IMG/VR virus record: IMGVR_UViG_3300044858_001713
Coordinates: 1-27,584 of that record
Direction: 5' to 3' (one strand)
DNA from: a virus
Length of the DNA stretch: 27,584 nt
The number at the start of each line of letters is the position of its first letter. Within the stretch, counting starts at the first letter, position 1. The notes under the pieces are model-generated. The model did no database searches, was not told where the DNA came from, and saw only the letters and a list, made by a program, of their open reading frames with translations. This document shows positions 13,741-22,986 of the stretch, in pieces. A program made the translations under genes and the position numbers.

Positions 13741-14372
13741 GCCTTGCGATTCATAATTGTTAAACCGTTTGCCGCTGGGGTATCTAAAGTTACCGACTTA
13801 TAACCATAAACCCTCGCATAATTTACAAGGCGCGCCATATCAGGAAACTTAATTGTATCATGATAAATGAGGGTAGAGCCTTTGGTAATTAGGTTTTCAA
13901 CAGCCTTAAACTCGGGCAAACAATAACCCCAATGGTGAACCGTATCAATGTAAACCAAATCGAACCCGCCACCCTTTAAAGAGTTACACGTTTTAATTGA
14001 ATCACCTAAAATAAATTCAACTAAAGGGTTCGCCTCGGTTAGTTGCTTAAACGCTTCACTACGGCTATCTTTAATATCTACCGTAACAAGTTGACCGCCC
14101 AAAGGCAAAGCCCTTAACATTGCAGTAGATGTTTTGCCCTTTAGCGTTCCAAGCTCTAAAACTTTTTTAGCGCCTGTTAGCTTAATTAATGCAGCAATAA
14201 TCTCGCCTACCTCATCCTCTGAATCCCACGGGTGCGATTCATCTTTAATTGGTAGTGGCTCAAGCCCGTAAATTTTAATAGGCTCAACCTCTTCGGCTTT
14301 TACTTTTGTTGCTTTCTTTGTCGGTTTTTCGGCTTCGGCTGAAACAACCTTTTTACTTTTTGTTTCCGGCAT
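13737..14372 (-). CDS. SAM-dependent methyltransferase (class I)
   Basis: 211 residues. After a Lys/Ala/Glu-rich low-complexity N-terminus (1-30) the class I methyltransferase core is clear: motif I VLELGTLKGKTS (71-82), an acidic end of strand 2 (VTVDIKDS, 97-103), GDSIKT (123-128) and DLVYIDTVHHW (138-148). The last matches the Methyltransf_24 / O-methyltransferase style, in which Asp and His may bind metal. Overlaps its neighbours by 20 and 4 bases, so it is co-translated with two glycosyltransferase-like genes; methylation of a transferred sugar is plausible but inferred. Confidence 0.75.
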   Translation of the reverse strand: MPETKSKKVVSAEAEKPTKKATKVKAEEVEPIKIYGLEPLPIKDESHPWDSEDEVGEIIAALIKLTGAKKVLELGTLKGKTSTAMLRALPLGGQLVTVDIKDSRSEAFKQLTEANPLVEFILGDSIKTCNSLKGGGFDLVYIDTVHHWGYCLPEFKAVENLITKGSTLIYHDTIKFPDMARLVNYARVYGYKSVTLDTPAANGLTIMNRKA

Positions 14373-15321
14373 ACTTATTCGATGTTATTCGGTTTATGAA
14401 GTGTATATGTTGTTTACCACTTTCGGCAAACCATTTTTTTAAAAGTCTATCGAGCCACTCAACATAAAACAGGGGCGTAAATCCTTGCCCGCCGTAATAC
14501 GATTGTAAATAAAACCGCTCGGTTATTTGTTCAAACGATAAACGGCGCTGCATTGCAAAATGAATATAACCGTTTTCGCTCCCGTCGGTATGCCCTACGC
14601 TAATAATCGCGGGGTCTATTCCTAACTTAGCCATCGCGATATTCATGTAAAGTTCGTCGGGCTGCCCGCCGCCCCACTTCATACGCAGCTTATTAACTGG
14701 CAAAGGGTTGTTATAATAAAGGTCTTTAGCCGTGTCGTATAAACGTTTGGAGGCTTCACCCTTATGTATGTATTGAATCGAACTATTAATCGCTGGTAGC
14801 GTAGCCGTATCGCTTAATTCGAAATGCTGCCATATATCGTCTGCCCACGCCCATTGCATTGACGGTATTGCGCGCCCTTGCTGTATGGTGTGGTAGCCGA
14901 CCGTATGGCTTATGTAGTGTTTACCCGCGTTAATTAATTCGTTAACCATAGGCTGTAAATCCTTTAGCGCTACGGCATCAACATCGAGGTAAATGTTATG
15001 TTCAAATGGTAGGTAATCGTAAAGATTAATTTTCAGTTTAGCGGGGTCTAACTTACCGTCAGTTGTTAGGTGTTCAGGGTTAATCTTATTTATTGAATTA
15101 ACGTAATCGGCAAGCCCGTGAGCGTAGCCGTTTGTCTTATCTATGTCGTCAACAAAAAGAGCAACGTTAATCGCGCTATTGAATCGCTTAATAGAAAACG
15201 CTAAGTTATAAGCCGCGCCGTAATAGTGCGGCTTGCCAAACGCAAAAAGCACAACCCCGAAGTTTAACGGGGCGTGCTTCTGTTGGTTTGACAAATTAGC
15301 TGAAGATTCCAGCTGGTGCAT
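14353..15321 (-). CDS. Glycosyltransferase, GT8-like
   Basis: About 322 residues. LNFGVVLFAFGKPHYYGAAYNLAFSIKR opens like a GT8/GT-A fold, with the donor motif HNIYLDVDAVAL (DVD about 113-115), a later YIHKGEASKRL and a GGGQPDELYMN segment typical of this group. Start: ATG at 15321 overlaps the previous gene by 26 bases; an ATG at 15348 and a TTG at 15294, just after the previous stop, are alternatives. The conserved part begins shortly after all of them. It likely transfers a hexose as part of a virion or surface modification cassette. Confidence 0.7.
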   Translation of the reverse strand: MHQLESSANLSNQQKHAPLNFGVVLFAFGKPHYYGAAYNLAFSIKRFNSAINVALFVDDIDKTNGYAHGLADYVNSINKINPEHLTTDGKLDPAKLKINLYDYLPFEHNIYLDVDAVALKDLQPMVNELINAGKHYISHTVGYHTIQQGRAIPSMQWAWADDIWQHFELSDTATLPAINSSIQYIHKGEASKRLYDTAKDLYYNNPLPVNKLRMKWGGGQPDELYMNIAMAKLGIDPAIISVGHTDGSENGYIHFAMQRRLSFEQITERFYLQSYYGGQGFTPLFYVEWLDRLLKKWFAESGKQHIHFINRITSNKYAGNKK

Positions 15322-15835
15322 TGTACTGAGTTGGGATATCTTTATCACGCCATGAGAAAGTTACCTCGTAGCGCTGAAGCTCATTATTCTGCTCGGGCAA
15401 AATAAAGTTAGCGCTCGTTGTAATACCCACGGGCGGGTCGATAAAAATAATCTTACCACTATCACACATATACGCCATAATCCAACCGACGCGGCGGTTG
15501 TTTACATCGTTCCAAAACAAGTTATTCTCGTCCGTTACGTTGGCATCGTATAGCGTGGCGGTGCGGTCTTCATTAATACGAATCGGTGTACCGCAACCGA
15601 TAGGAGAATCTACCGTTACAGGCGAACCAGCAGGCAGGGCGAAACGAATATCCTCAATTAAACGGGCTTCTCCGCTATCTAAGTAGCTTTGTATTTCTGT
15701 CGCATTTTCAGGGTCAGCCACAGTTACATTACAAGCTCCTACGATAATCGCAGAAACACCGCCGAGTTTATACTCGTTGCACTCCACCAAATTATGTTCG
15801 AGTAGCGATACATCGCAATAGGAAACGCATCCCAT
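15296..15835 (-). CDS. Probable tail tube (major tail) protein
   Basis: 179 residues, beta-rich, with a Cys-rich start (MGCVSYCDVSLLEHNLVEC). The C-terminal YEVTFSWRDKDIP resembles the final strand of tail-tube subunits. The gene has its own leader and promoter, as expected for a highly expressed structural protein, and no other gene in the window is a better tail-tube candidate. Position after the distal tail genes is unusual. Alternative: a head-decoration protein. Confidence 0.45.
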   Translation of the reverse strand: MGCVSYCDVSLLEHNLVECNEYKLGGVSAIIVGACNVTVADPENATEIQSYLDSGEARLIEDIRFALPAGSPVTVDSPIGCGTPIRINEDRTATLYDANVTDENNLFWNDVNNRRVGWIMAYMCDSGKIIFIDPPVGITTSANFILPEQNNELQRYEVTFSWRDKDIPTQYNAPAGIFS

Positions 15836-15843
15836 AATTTAAA

Positions 15844-15893
15844 AGGTGTTTATTGTTTCGGCTTCGGTTTGATAGGTCGTAAGCCTGACACCT
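15844..15893 (-). promoter_or_regulatory. Structured leader of the tail-tube-like gene
   Basis: The minus-strand leader can fold into nested stems AGGTGT/ACACCT (15893-15888 with 15849-15844) and GGCTT/AAGCC reading inward (15885-15881 with 15864-15860). This lies between the promoter box and the ATG at 15835. It may protect the mRNA or gate translation; no T-run follows the inner stem. Confidence 0.35.
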
Positions 15894-15918
15894 AAAAAAG
15901 GATTGCTCAAATGTTCCC

Positions 15919-15947
15919 CAAATATACGAATTTATTCTTGATACAAA
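15919..15947 (-). promoter_or_regulatory. Promoter before the tail-tube-like gene
   Basis: Minus strand TTTG (15947-15944), 17 bases, TATATTTG (15926-15919). The -33 half lies in the end of the 544-aa gene, the box in the 96-base gap. It starts a transcript for the tail-tube-like gene, the sugar cassette and the head genes. Confidence 0.6.
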
Positions 15948-17566
15948 TTGATATTGTCTTGAGTCAGTAGCCTATCGCCATCCTGTGCAAGTATAAAAGG
16001 CTCAGTATCTAAATCGAGTATAGAAGGTAGGCAATTAGCATCCACGCCAATACAGACCGTCTTACGCACCTTATCGAGCTTATTATATAAGTCGATTGTT
16101 AACGCGCCTAAATCGTCGGCGTTATCGTATTCAATAGTCGGGAACTCGTTATCGGCTGGGAAAACCGTGTCGCCGTTTATGTAGCAATTATCAAAATAGA
16201 AAACAATCGAAAGGAAATCGAAAACGTATTCGGGCAAACGCCCAAAATAATAACTCAATTTCTTTTTGCGGTCTACGTATGAAGCCTGCCAACGCCCCGA
16301 AGCATATCTAAATAAATCGGTATCGGTATCGTATTGCGCCTGAAAGCGTCGCCCCTCTAAACGAATGCCGGGTAAAAATGATGTACCATTGAAGCCTAAA
16401 CCAAATTGATTTTCGCCGTTGCACCCTTCAATCTTAAAGAATCTGCAATCGTCTGAATAATCCCCTATGCTGATTAGGTCGCTGTACATATCGTACTTAG
16501 CTGAGTTCTTATCTACGCGAACGGTTATACGCTTAACCGTTATTTCGCCATTGAGCGAAGCACCGAACTGAGAGCCAAACAAGCCAACCGCTCCGCTTTG
16601 AGTTACTGTGATTGTGAAATTATAAGTTCCCGCCGTGCTTATTGAAGTGCCATAGTTAATGCCGTCAACTTGCAAACGAAGCCTTGCATTGATTATTGAT
16701 TCGACTTCAATCTCTACATAGTAAGTCGTGTCCTCGCATAGCTCTGTAATGGATACAAGCTCGGCTGCATTGCCTATTACAGTCAAATCAATTTGAGCCT
16801 CACCATTGCCAACGTTCCAATCGTCCGAGCCCACAACGGGTGTAGATGTCCAGCCTACTGGAATGCGTGGTACGCTATTGAAATATGGATTGTAAATGAA
16901 ATATTGACCGCACGTGTTGGTACAATAGTCCGCAATCGCTAACCGATAGCAGCCGGGCTCGATTTCATAATCAGCTAAGTTGATTGCACTGGTTAGGTAT
17001 TGGTTATTAACAGTACCAGTTAAGTCGAGCCTTTTAACTACTGCCAACGTAGTCGCATTCACAATACCAGCGAATAATGCGCCGTTTGGAATAGGCTGAA
17101 AGTTGTCAACTGAGAATGAACCATCGAACGGCTGTGCGCCGTTTGTAAAAAGAATGCCTACAATCCCAGTAGTTAAATCGAATGTGGTTAAGTATATTTT
17201 GTGAGTTCCTTGTGTTGTTATGGTTTGGCTTGTACCTGAAACCATTAAAACATTCAGCTCCCCAACAATATCGTAAACGGTTACAGTAAGCAAAAAATAT
17301 TGCACCACATCAAACCGAGCATAAAAAGCCGCATAACCTCCAGTACTTGTTCCATTCGCAGTTATTGTCGAACCGCTTTGAGTCCAGTCAGCAATAACCG
17401 ATTCAAGAGTCCTATCGGCAAATTCACATTGACCAGCTTCGAGCTGCCAGAATAATTGGTCATTGAAATCCACCAACTGCGAATATTCCGAGCCACAGCC
17501 CTCGCAGCCTTCAGGCAAAACAGAATTGAAGATAATCGGTTGATTAGGTATCGAGGTATAACTCAT
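15932..17566 (-). CDS. Distal tail / baseplate protein, carbohydrate-binding-like
   Basis: 544 residues. A short N-terminal attachment part with a Cys motif (EGCEGCGSEYSQLV) is followed by two beta-sandwich-like regions (about 50-160 and 225-350) rich in Thr, aromatic and Gly, resembling carbohydrate-binding modules; the second includes CEDTTYYVEIEVES. The C-terminal 180 residues are different again and end LLTQDNINLYQE. It lies after the tape measure and the 657-aa tail protein, where baseplate hub or receptor-binding proteins sit, and overlaps the latter by four bases. Binding to host sugar is inferred. Confidence 0.6.
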   Translation of the reverse strand: MSYTSIPNQPIIFNSVLPEGCEGCGSEYSQLVDFNDQLFWQLEAGQCEFADRTLESVIADWTQSGSTITANGTSTGGYAAFYARFDVVQYFLLTVTVYDIVGELNVLMVSGTSQTITTQGTHKIYLTTFDLTTGIVGILFTNGAQPFDGSFSVDNFQPIPNGALFAGIVNATTLAVVKRLDLTGTVNNQYLTSAINLADYEIEPGCYRLAIADYCTNTCGQYFIYNPYFNSVPRIPVGWTSTPVVGSDDWNVGNGEAQIDLTVIGNAAELVSITELCEDTTYYVEIEVESIINARLRLQVDGINYGTSISTAGTYNFTITVTQSGAVGLFGSQFGASLNGEITVKRITVRVDKNSAKYDMYSDLISIGDYSDDCRFFKIEGCNGENQFGLGFNGTSFLPGIRLEGRRFQAQYDTDTDLFRYASGRWQASYVDRKKKLSYYFGRLPEYVFDFLSIVFYFDNCYINGDTVFPADNEFPTIEYDNADDLGALTIDLYNKLDKVRKTVCIGVDANCLPSILDLDTEPFILAQDGDRLLTQDNINLYQE

Positions 17567-19536
17567 GGCAGTAGCTTATTTGAACGTAATTCGAATTGTG
17601 CGCCTTTGCGCATCACTGATTCAATCTGAATGTTTTTAATGTAGGTAGGTGAAACCGCAAGCGCGTCGTCTTTGCGCCCTAATAAGATAGGCTTGGATGT
17701 TTCGCTTGTGATAGCGTTTATTTCTGCCATGCTTAACGGGCGTTTAAACTTGTATAGGTAGGCTTGCACGTCGTTAATATCTACGGGCTGTAAATCGGGG
17801 CTTTGAAAATTTGAACCCGAGCCGCTGAATAATGTAGAATTTGCAAAGCCCGAAAGGATGCGCATATACATCGGACCAACCGTAGAAGCCCCCGTTACAT
17901 CGGTGTAAATTCTTTCGCCTTGATTACAATAAAAAGTAGCGGTTGCCGTAGCTAATAAATTTACATTGCCTGTTACGGGCGTTCCGTTCACTTCTTGAAT
18001 AACAGCCGAACCGTCGGGTTCGTATCTTTTGATTTGTGCTATTATTGTTCTGTTTCCAAACGCCCCCGTAAGTTGGTCAAGAAAAAACGAAACGTTAAAC
18101 GTATAAATACCGCTAAATGGTATGCGATAAAATTGACCGTTTAAATTGTTTCCAGCATCTAATAACTCGTTATTCCAATCAGGGAAAACGCCGTTAAACT
18201 CACTAAATGAAGTTGCGGTTGTGTTTATAATTTCCCAATCTTGAACGGGCAGAACAAATACAGTAGCACTAAATGGCGTTAGAGTTGGGTCGCCTTGATT
18301 AAAAAAACCATTCAGCGAATTAGGAAAGCCATTTAACCAATTACCCGAAACGCTTTCATTCGAAAAGTTTAGGTTATAAAATGGAATCGTTAGCCCCGGC
18401 AAATTATAGAAACGAGCCGAAAACGAATTAGGCGAAAAGCCGCTATCGTAATTACTTTGAATTATTACGGGCGCTAATTCATGGTCTTGACTATTGTAAC
18501 GTAATATATCTTCAATAACGTTATGGTCGAATATTACGTCGCTCGTTTTTAAGTTAAGTACGTTCGATGTATTGCACTCTCCAACGAATCCAAATGTTTC
18601 ATCTCTAAAGCCTAAGAATTGCGGCTGTGGAAATAGGCAAAAGCCTTCACCGCCGTTGCACTCATTCGGGAATAGGTAAGGGTTCGCGCCAAAGTTTACG
18701 GAAGCATATAGCCGCGTTGTATCGAACTTCATTTCGATATCGGGTTGGTCGTATAAACTAACCGAAGGCGTGCTTTGTTGGAAGTAGCTAACGGGTTCGA
18801 TACGTAACAAAGGGCGACCGTTCGCTTGCCTTTCGAAACCCATTCCGAGGTTTAACTTTTGCTTCAGCACTAAATAAACTTGCTCGAACGTGGCGAACAT
18901 TTCTAAATCTGTTTTCGTGCGCAATACATTACCCTGCGTATAAACAGTCGTATTGAAATTCGGATTCGAATAAGCGAATAGGTTAGAATCGAAGTCTATT
19001 AACCCGTCGCTCATGCACGCTACCAAATGCGCAAACACATCGTAAATGCCATAACCAAAAGCCCAGCTCGTATAATAACTACCCGTTCCGGGGTCAAACA
19101 CGTAAAGCCTTCTAACAGTTGGCGGTACTATTGGTGTATCGTTCTTTGACCTTGTTAGGCGTAGCGAAAACGGTATGCTCTTATTGTTATTTATCTTAGT
19201 GCTGAACGTTTCATCGTACATTTTCGTTTTAACCTGACAGCGGTCTAAAATAAAGTTGCATTCGGTAACAATCAAATAGCCGTCAACTAAACGCTCCCAA
19301 GTACCCGAACTGCATAAGTATTGAACCGATAAGCGCACTAACTCACAATAGCCCGAGGTTGCTAACTTATCGTACAAATAGCTGAATACATCGCCGCCAA
19401 AGATTAACTCATTATCAAAGGAAACAATACGCGCTCCTATCGCATCGTCCTCGGTTATATTTATTCCGAAATCTTCGGGGTTTAAAGGTTGCCCCCTATC
19501 GAGGTTATCGATTAAAAACTTTAATTCAGATGCCAT
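17563..19536 (-). CDS. Large distal-tail protein
   Basis: 657 residues, beta-rich with frequent Asn, Phe, Tyr and Gly. The N-terminal third has a layout (GARIVSFDNELIFGGDVFSYL ... VRLSVQYLCSSGTWERLVDGYL) like baseplate/distal tail proteins of Bacteroidetes siphoviruses. The middle is low in charge and strand-rich, and the end basic (MRKGAQFELRSNKLLP). It follows the tape-measure gene with a 16-base overlap. It should form the tail tip; exact role (Dit-like or Tal-like) is not shown by any motif. Confidence 0.6.
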   Translation of the reverse strand: MASELKFLIDNLDRGQPLNPEDFGINITEDDAIGARIVSFDNELIFGGDVFSYLYDKLATSGYCELVRLSVQYLCSSGTWERLVDGYLIVTECNFILDRCQVKTKMYDETFSTKINNNKSIPFSLRLTRSKNDTPIVPPTVRRLYVFDPGTGSYYTSWAFGYGIYDVFAHLVACMSDGLIDFDSNLFAYSNPNFNTTVYTQGNVLRTKTDLEMFATFEQVYLVLKQKLNLGMGFERQANGRPLLRIEPVSYFQQSTPSVSLYDQPDIEMKFDTTRLYASVNFGANPYLFPNECNGGEGFCLFPQPQFLGFRDETFGFVGECNTSNVLNLKTSDVIFDHNVIEDILRYNSQDHELAPVIIQSNYDSGFSPNSFSARFYNLPGLTIPFYNLNFSNESVSGNWLNGFPNSLNGFFNQGDPTLTPFSATVFVLPVQDWEIINTTATSFSEFNGVFPDWNNELLDAGNNLNGQFYRIPFSGIYTFNVSFFLDQLTGAFGNRTIIAQIKRYEPDGSAVIQEVNGTPVTGNVNLLATATATFYCNQGERIYTDVTGASTVGPMYMRILSGFANSTLFSGSGSNFQSPDLQPVDINDVQAYLYKFKRPLSMAEINAITSETSKPILLGRKDDALAVSPTYIKNIQIESVMRKGAQFELRSNKLLP

Positions 19537-21995
19537 GAGTAACGCGAATCATTGCCGTTAATATTTACAATAGTACGCTGTTTGCTCATTGTCTTATTCA
19601 GCCTATCGAGTTTTTTCTCCATGCCTTTGCTATTCAATGAAGCGTTAACAATTACGTTTTTATCCTTTTTACCCATGTAGTAATTTAATGCAGGGCGAAC
19701 GTATCTTTCATCTATTAAACGCTTAAACGCCGCGCTCGATGTATTTAAAGCATCGAGTTCAGAACGGTGGCGCGTTACTGCATTGCGGTTAACTACAAAC
19801 TCACCGCGTTCGGCTTCGATTAACGTACCGCCCGCTTCATGGCTTTGCCCGCCTACCATACCGCCTCGTTTAAACTTCGGTATCGGTTGCGCTGCAATAA
19901 TTCCTATTTGAACTAAACCAGCGGCGGCGGCTATACCTGCCAAAATTGGATTTTTAAGGTTTTGAGTAACTGCGACAGCCGTTGCAATAGTAGCCTCAAA
20001 AATAGCGTTAACCTTTTCGAGCTTTGCTTGTTTAGTTCTTTCGGCTGCAATTTGCCTATTTGTTCTTAAACGTAAAGCGTCGAGCTGGCGCTGTTTTACT
20101 ATTTCAGATTGTGCGCTTTTTTGAATTGCTAATTGTTCGGCTTCAGACGCTTCATTAATTGATTGAATACGTATATCCGATTGCTCTTGAAAAATTCCTA
20201 TTATATCGCTTACCAAACTTGCAGAGGCTTCGACTATATCTACAACGTTTTGTATTTGTTCGTCGCGCGTTCTTTTTTCTTCTTCTCTTATTTTTTGCTG
20301 CGTTTCCGCATTGATTAACTCGATTGCGCTTGCTCGTTCCTTTTCGTCTTTAATTGAATCTATAACCGCTTTTTTACGTTGGTCGGCTTCTAAATTAATA
20401 AATTCAATTCGCCTATCAAATGTACTACCCTCGCTTGCTTCTAAAGCTCTAATAGTATTTATTCGTGTATTTATTTCACTTTGAGCTTGGTCGCGTTTTA
20501 AATCTGCGATTTGTTCGGCGTATTTCTTTTCAATATCGTAGGTTAATTGCCCCGCTTCCTCGGCGGCTGCTATCTCGATTGCCTTTTGTTTTTCGAGGCT
20601 TTCAATCTTTAATGTAAAGCTGGCATCTTCAGCAACCGCAACGGCTTGTAATTGTTCTTGTAAATCGGCTTCACGCGATGCCGCGATTGAATCGTTAGCG
20701 GCTTTTTGGTTAGCAAGCCGTTTAGCTAATAAATCCTTTCTATCCTTTTCAAGTTGCTCGAGTTCTTTCTTTTCAGCTTCGGCGGCTTTCTTTGCTTCTT
20801 CTTTAGCTTTATCTGCGGCTTCCTTTGCGGCGGTTGTTTTAATTACGAGAATATTGTTTTCAGCTTCTATAATTGCATCTCGCGCCTCTTTTGCTGCATC
20901 AATAGCCTTTTGTTTTTGTTCTTCGTCGAGCTTAATTAATTCAGTAGATTTCGACTGATAGTCCTTTAAAATCTTTTTACTCGCTTCTATTACCGCCTTT
21001 TCGCGTTCAATCTCTAATTGTGTGGTATTGCGACCCGCTGCCTTTTCAACTTCGATACGGCGATTATACCCGTCTACTATTTGTTTAGTTGCGTCGGCTT
21101 GCCGCTTAGATGCTTTCTCAAATGCAGCACCAGCGCGTTCGGCTTCATCGGATGCACCTACCCACTCTTTAATAGTATCAACTACGTCGCCTATCGCGTT
21201 GCTCACGGTCTTAAAGCCCGGTATTGAATTTTCGAGCGCGGCTTTAACCTTATCGAAGTTTTCAATTAAAGCAATCAAACCCACTACCAACAAGCCCACT
21301 CCAGTAGCCGCTAAAGCTATTCTAAAGGCTTTTACCGCGCCCGTAGACGTTCCGACTACCGTTGTATAGATTGCCTGCTTTGCTGTTAATATAGCGGTTT
21401 TAATTGCGCTTTCCTCAAGTAGTAAATTTGCTATTTGCTGAACGCCGTTAGCGACCGCGATAGCGCCCTGAACTTTTAAAATAGCCTTTTGTAAATCTTC
21501 GCTCTCAGAACCAAACAACGCCGCCGCGCCTTGCGCAACCTCAAACCCCGCCGCTAAACCTTGCGTAGCTTGCACCGCTGCATCGAACTTAAACGTATCA
21601 GCGGCAAGGATTTTAACCCGTGCGCGCGTGTCGCCTATTTGGTCTTCGAGCCGTGAGGCTGCTATTAATAGCTGGTTAAACTCTTTGGTGTTATCCTTAC
21701 CTTGTTGCTCGAGTAGTGTTAGTTCCTGTTTTAAGCCGCGTAGCTGACCAGTTAAGCTCTTGCCACTTTTGGCTAACTTTTCGATAGCCGTCGTATTACT
21801 ATCGAGCGCCTTTTTAACTTCGCCCCCACTAAATGCAGCGGCGGCGCTTTTGGCAGCATCTTTAAACTCGGTTGCAATCTTATCCGAAGCCTTTTGAGCC
21901 GACTTAACCGCCTCATTGTTTACTTCGTTTATCTTATTAACCGTGGCTTCGAGGTCGCCAGCGTCGGCTTTGTACTTAATTAAAACTTCAGCCAT
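19521..21995 (-). CDS. Tail tape-measure protein
   Basis: About 824 residues. Very helical, with an N-terminal coiled region, a hydrophobic segment near residues 228-250 (IALAATGVGLLVVGLIALIENF) and long Ala/Glu/Lys coiled-coil stretches from about 290 to 640. This is the standard layout of tape-measure proteins, which set tail length and fill the tube. By the usual 0.15 nm per residue the tail would be roughly 120 nm. I chose ATG 21995 (MAEVLIKYKADAG) over 22022, because it overlaps the preceding stop by eight bases and begins the conserved part. Confidence 0.9.
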   Translation of the reverse strand: MAEVLIKYKADAGDLEATVNKINEVNNEAVKSAQKASDKIATEFKDAAKSAAAAFSGGEVKKALDSNTTAIEKLAKSGKSLTGQLRGLKQELTLLEQQGKDNTKEFNQLLIAASRLEDQIGDTRARVKILAADTFKFDAAVQATQGLAAGFEVAQGAAALFGSESEDLQKAILKVQGAIAVANGVQQIANLLLEESAIKTAILTAKQAIYTTVVGTSTGAVKAFRIALAATGVGLLVVGLIALIENFDKVKAALENSIPGFKTVSNAIGDVVDTIKEWVGASDEAERAGAAFEKASKRQADATKQIVDGYNRRIEVEKAAGRNTTQLEIEREKAVIEASKKILKDYQSKSTELIKLDEEQKQKAIDAAKEARDAIIEAENNILVIKTTAAKEAADKAKEEAKKAAEAEKKELEQLEKDRKDLLAKRLANQKAANDSIAASREADLQEQLQAVAVAEDASFTLKIESLEKQKAIEIAAAEEAGQLTYDIEKKYAEQIADLKRDQAQSEINTRINTIRALEASEGSTFDRRIEFINLEADQRKKAVIDSIKDEKERASAIELINAETQQKIREEEKRTRDEQIQNVVDIVEASASLVSDIIGIFQEQSDIRIQSINEASEAEQLAIQKSAQSEIVKQRQLDALRLRTNRQIAAERTKQAKLEKVNAIFEATIATAVAVTQNLKNPILAGIAAAAGLVQIGIIAAQPIPKFKRGGMVGGQSHEAGGTLIEAERGEFVVNRNAVTRHRSELDALNTSSAAFKRLIDERYVRPALNYYMGKKDKNVIVNASLNSKGMEKKLDRLNKTMSKQRTIVNINGNDSRYSWHLN

Positions 21996-22098
21996 TATGG
22001 TGTTGCTTATAGAACACCTCAAATTTAATCAAAAAAACGTCAATATCGGATTGCATCAATTCTTTAAACTCGAGAACATTACCGCCCGCGATGTGCAT
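21988..22098 (-). CDS. Short second tail-chaperone-like frame
   Basis: 36 residues (MHIAGGNVLEFKELMQ...). Its ATG overlaps the stop of the 220-aa gene (TGATG), and its stop overlaps the tape-measure start by eight bases. This is the position of the second half of tail assembly chaperone pairs, as in lambda G/GT. The frame is open further upstream (an ATG at 22209), lying in -1 relative to the 220-aa frame, so a G-GT type fusion is possible, but I see no classical slippery heptamer in the 112-base overlap. Coupled re-initiation is the simpler reading. Confidence 0.5.
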   Translation of the reverse strand: MHIAGGNVLEFKELMQSDIDVFLIKFEVFYKQHHNG

Positions 22099-22760
22099 CA
22101 CTTGTTCGCGGAACTTGTCTTGCGCTTGCTTTGCCCTTCGTCCCGGTGAGAACTCAGCGCCGCTAAGGTTTCGTGTAGCTTTTGTATTTGCACTCGGTTG
22201 TAATCCCATAATGTCGTTAACTCTTCGGGCGACAAACGTAACAAGGGTTTCAGCGGCTCTATATCCAAACCTGTAAAAAAATCGTGCGACCCCTCCTCTG
22301 CCATCGCTTCAAATAGTTTTAGTTTCGATTGGTGAATATCTGGATTAATAACCGCGGGGTTTTCGTCCGAACGTATTACCCACGTTGCGGCAATGTTCAA
22401 CAATAGGTCGCGGTGTATTACCGTATTTTGCCTTTCACGGATTACGTGTATGTATGTAGCAACTAAAGCGGCGTTGCGTGGGTTCGTTAAACCAGCGCCT
22501 AAAGCCTTTTCCATTTCGGTTAGTATTGCTTCCATTTCAGAACCCGATAAACCGCTACTCAAGCGCTCAAGTAAACTCATGCTCATGGCAAAGCGTTCGA
22601 GTGGTAACGATGTTTCTTTAGGGAATCGATAGTAGCTAAAGCCGTCCTTTGTGAATAGTTGTACTAAGTTGTATTTCGGTAGTTCGGGGTTCGCCTTATT
22701 GCGCGAAAAAATTAATCGCAGTCGCGCGCCTAATTTGCTGAATGATGTGGTCAATGTCAT
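22098..22760 (-). CDS. Tail-assembly-chaperone-like protein
   Basis: 220 residues, mostly helical, with no recognised domain. Immediately before the tape measure is the usual place of the first tail assembly chaperone, and a short overlapping -1 frame follows, as in that gene pair. Segments LERLSSGLSGSEMEAILTEMEKALGAGL and AALVATYIHVIRERQNTVIHRDLLLNIAATW are clear amphipathic helices; the C-terminal tail is charged. It overlaps the 96-aa gene by 65 bases; no later ATG before residue 58 is available, so the start is kept. Function inferred from position. Confidence 0.55.
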   Translation of the reverse strand: MTLTTSFSKLGARLRLIFSRNKANPELPKYNLVQLFTKDGFSYYRFPKETSLPLERFAMSMSLLERLSSGLSGSEMEAILTEMEKALGAGLTNPRNAALVATYIHVIRERQNTVIHRDLLLNIAATWVIRSDENPAVINPDIHQSKLKLFEAMAEEGSHDFFTGLDIEPLKPLLRLSPEELTTLWDYNRVQIQKLHETLAALSSHRDEGQSKRKTSSANK

Positions 22761-22986
22761 TGTTTACTTTTATGATGCTACCGCTACGTAGCTGTATTAT
22801 ACACTTTTCATCTTCACCGCTGAATACGTGGCTTATATCGTTTACGTTAACAAGCACCTCAACGAATCCAATATCGCGCTCACTTAATTCGCGTAGGGTT
22901 TCATCCTCGGTATCGAGCGATTCGGTCAGGAACGCTTGGCAGAGGATGAACCCAGTCATATCTAACTCCAATAGTCGTGCGGGCAT
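22696..22986 (-). CDS. Small unknown protein
   Basis: 96 residues, not recognised. Mixed beta/alpha, acidic in the middle (ESLDTEDETLRELSERD), with a C-terminal helix. It overlaps the genes on both sides (25 and 65 bases), so it belongs to the same operon between terminase and tape measure. It could be a tail or packaging accessory. Confidence 0.6.
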   Translation of the reverse strand: MPARLLELDMTGFILCQAFLTESLDTEDETLRELSERDIGFVEVLVNVNDISHVFSGEDEKCIIQLRSGSIIKVNNDIDHIIQQIRRATAINFFAQ

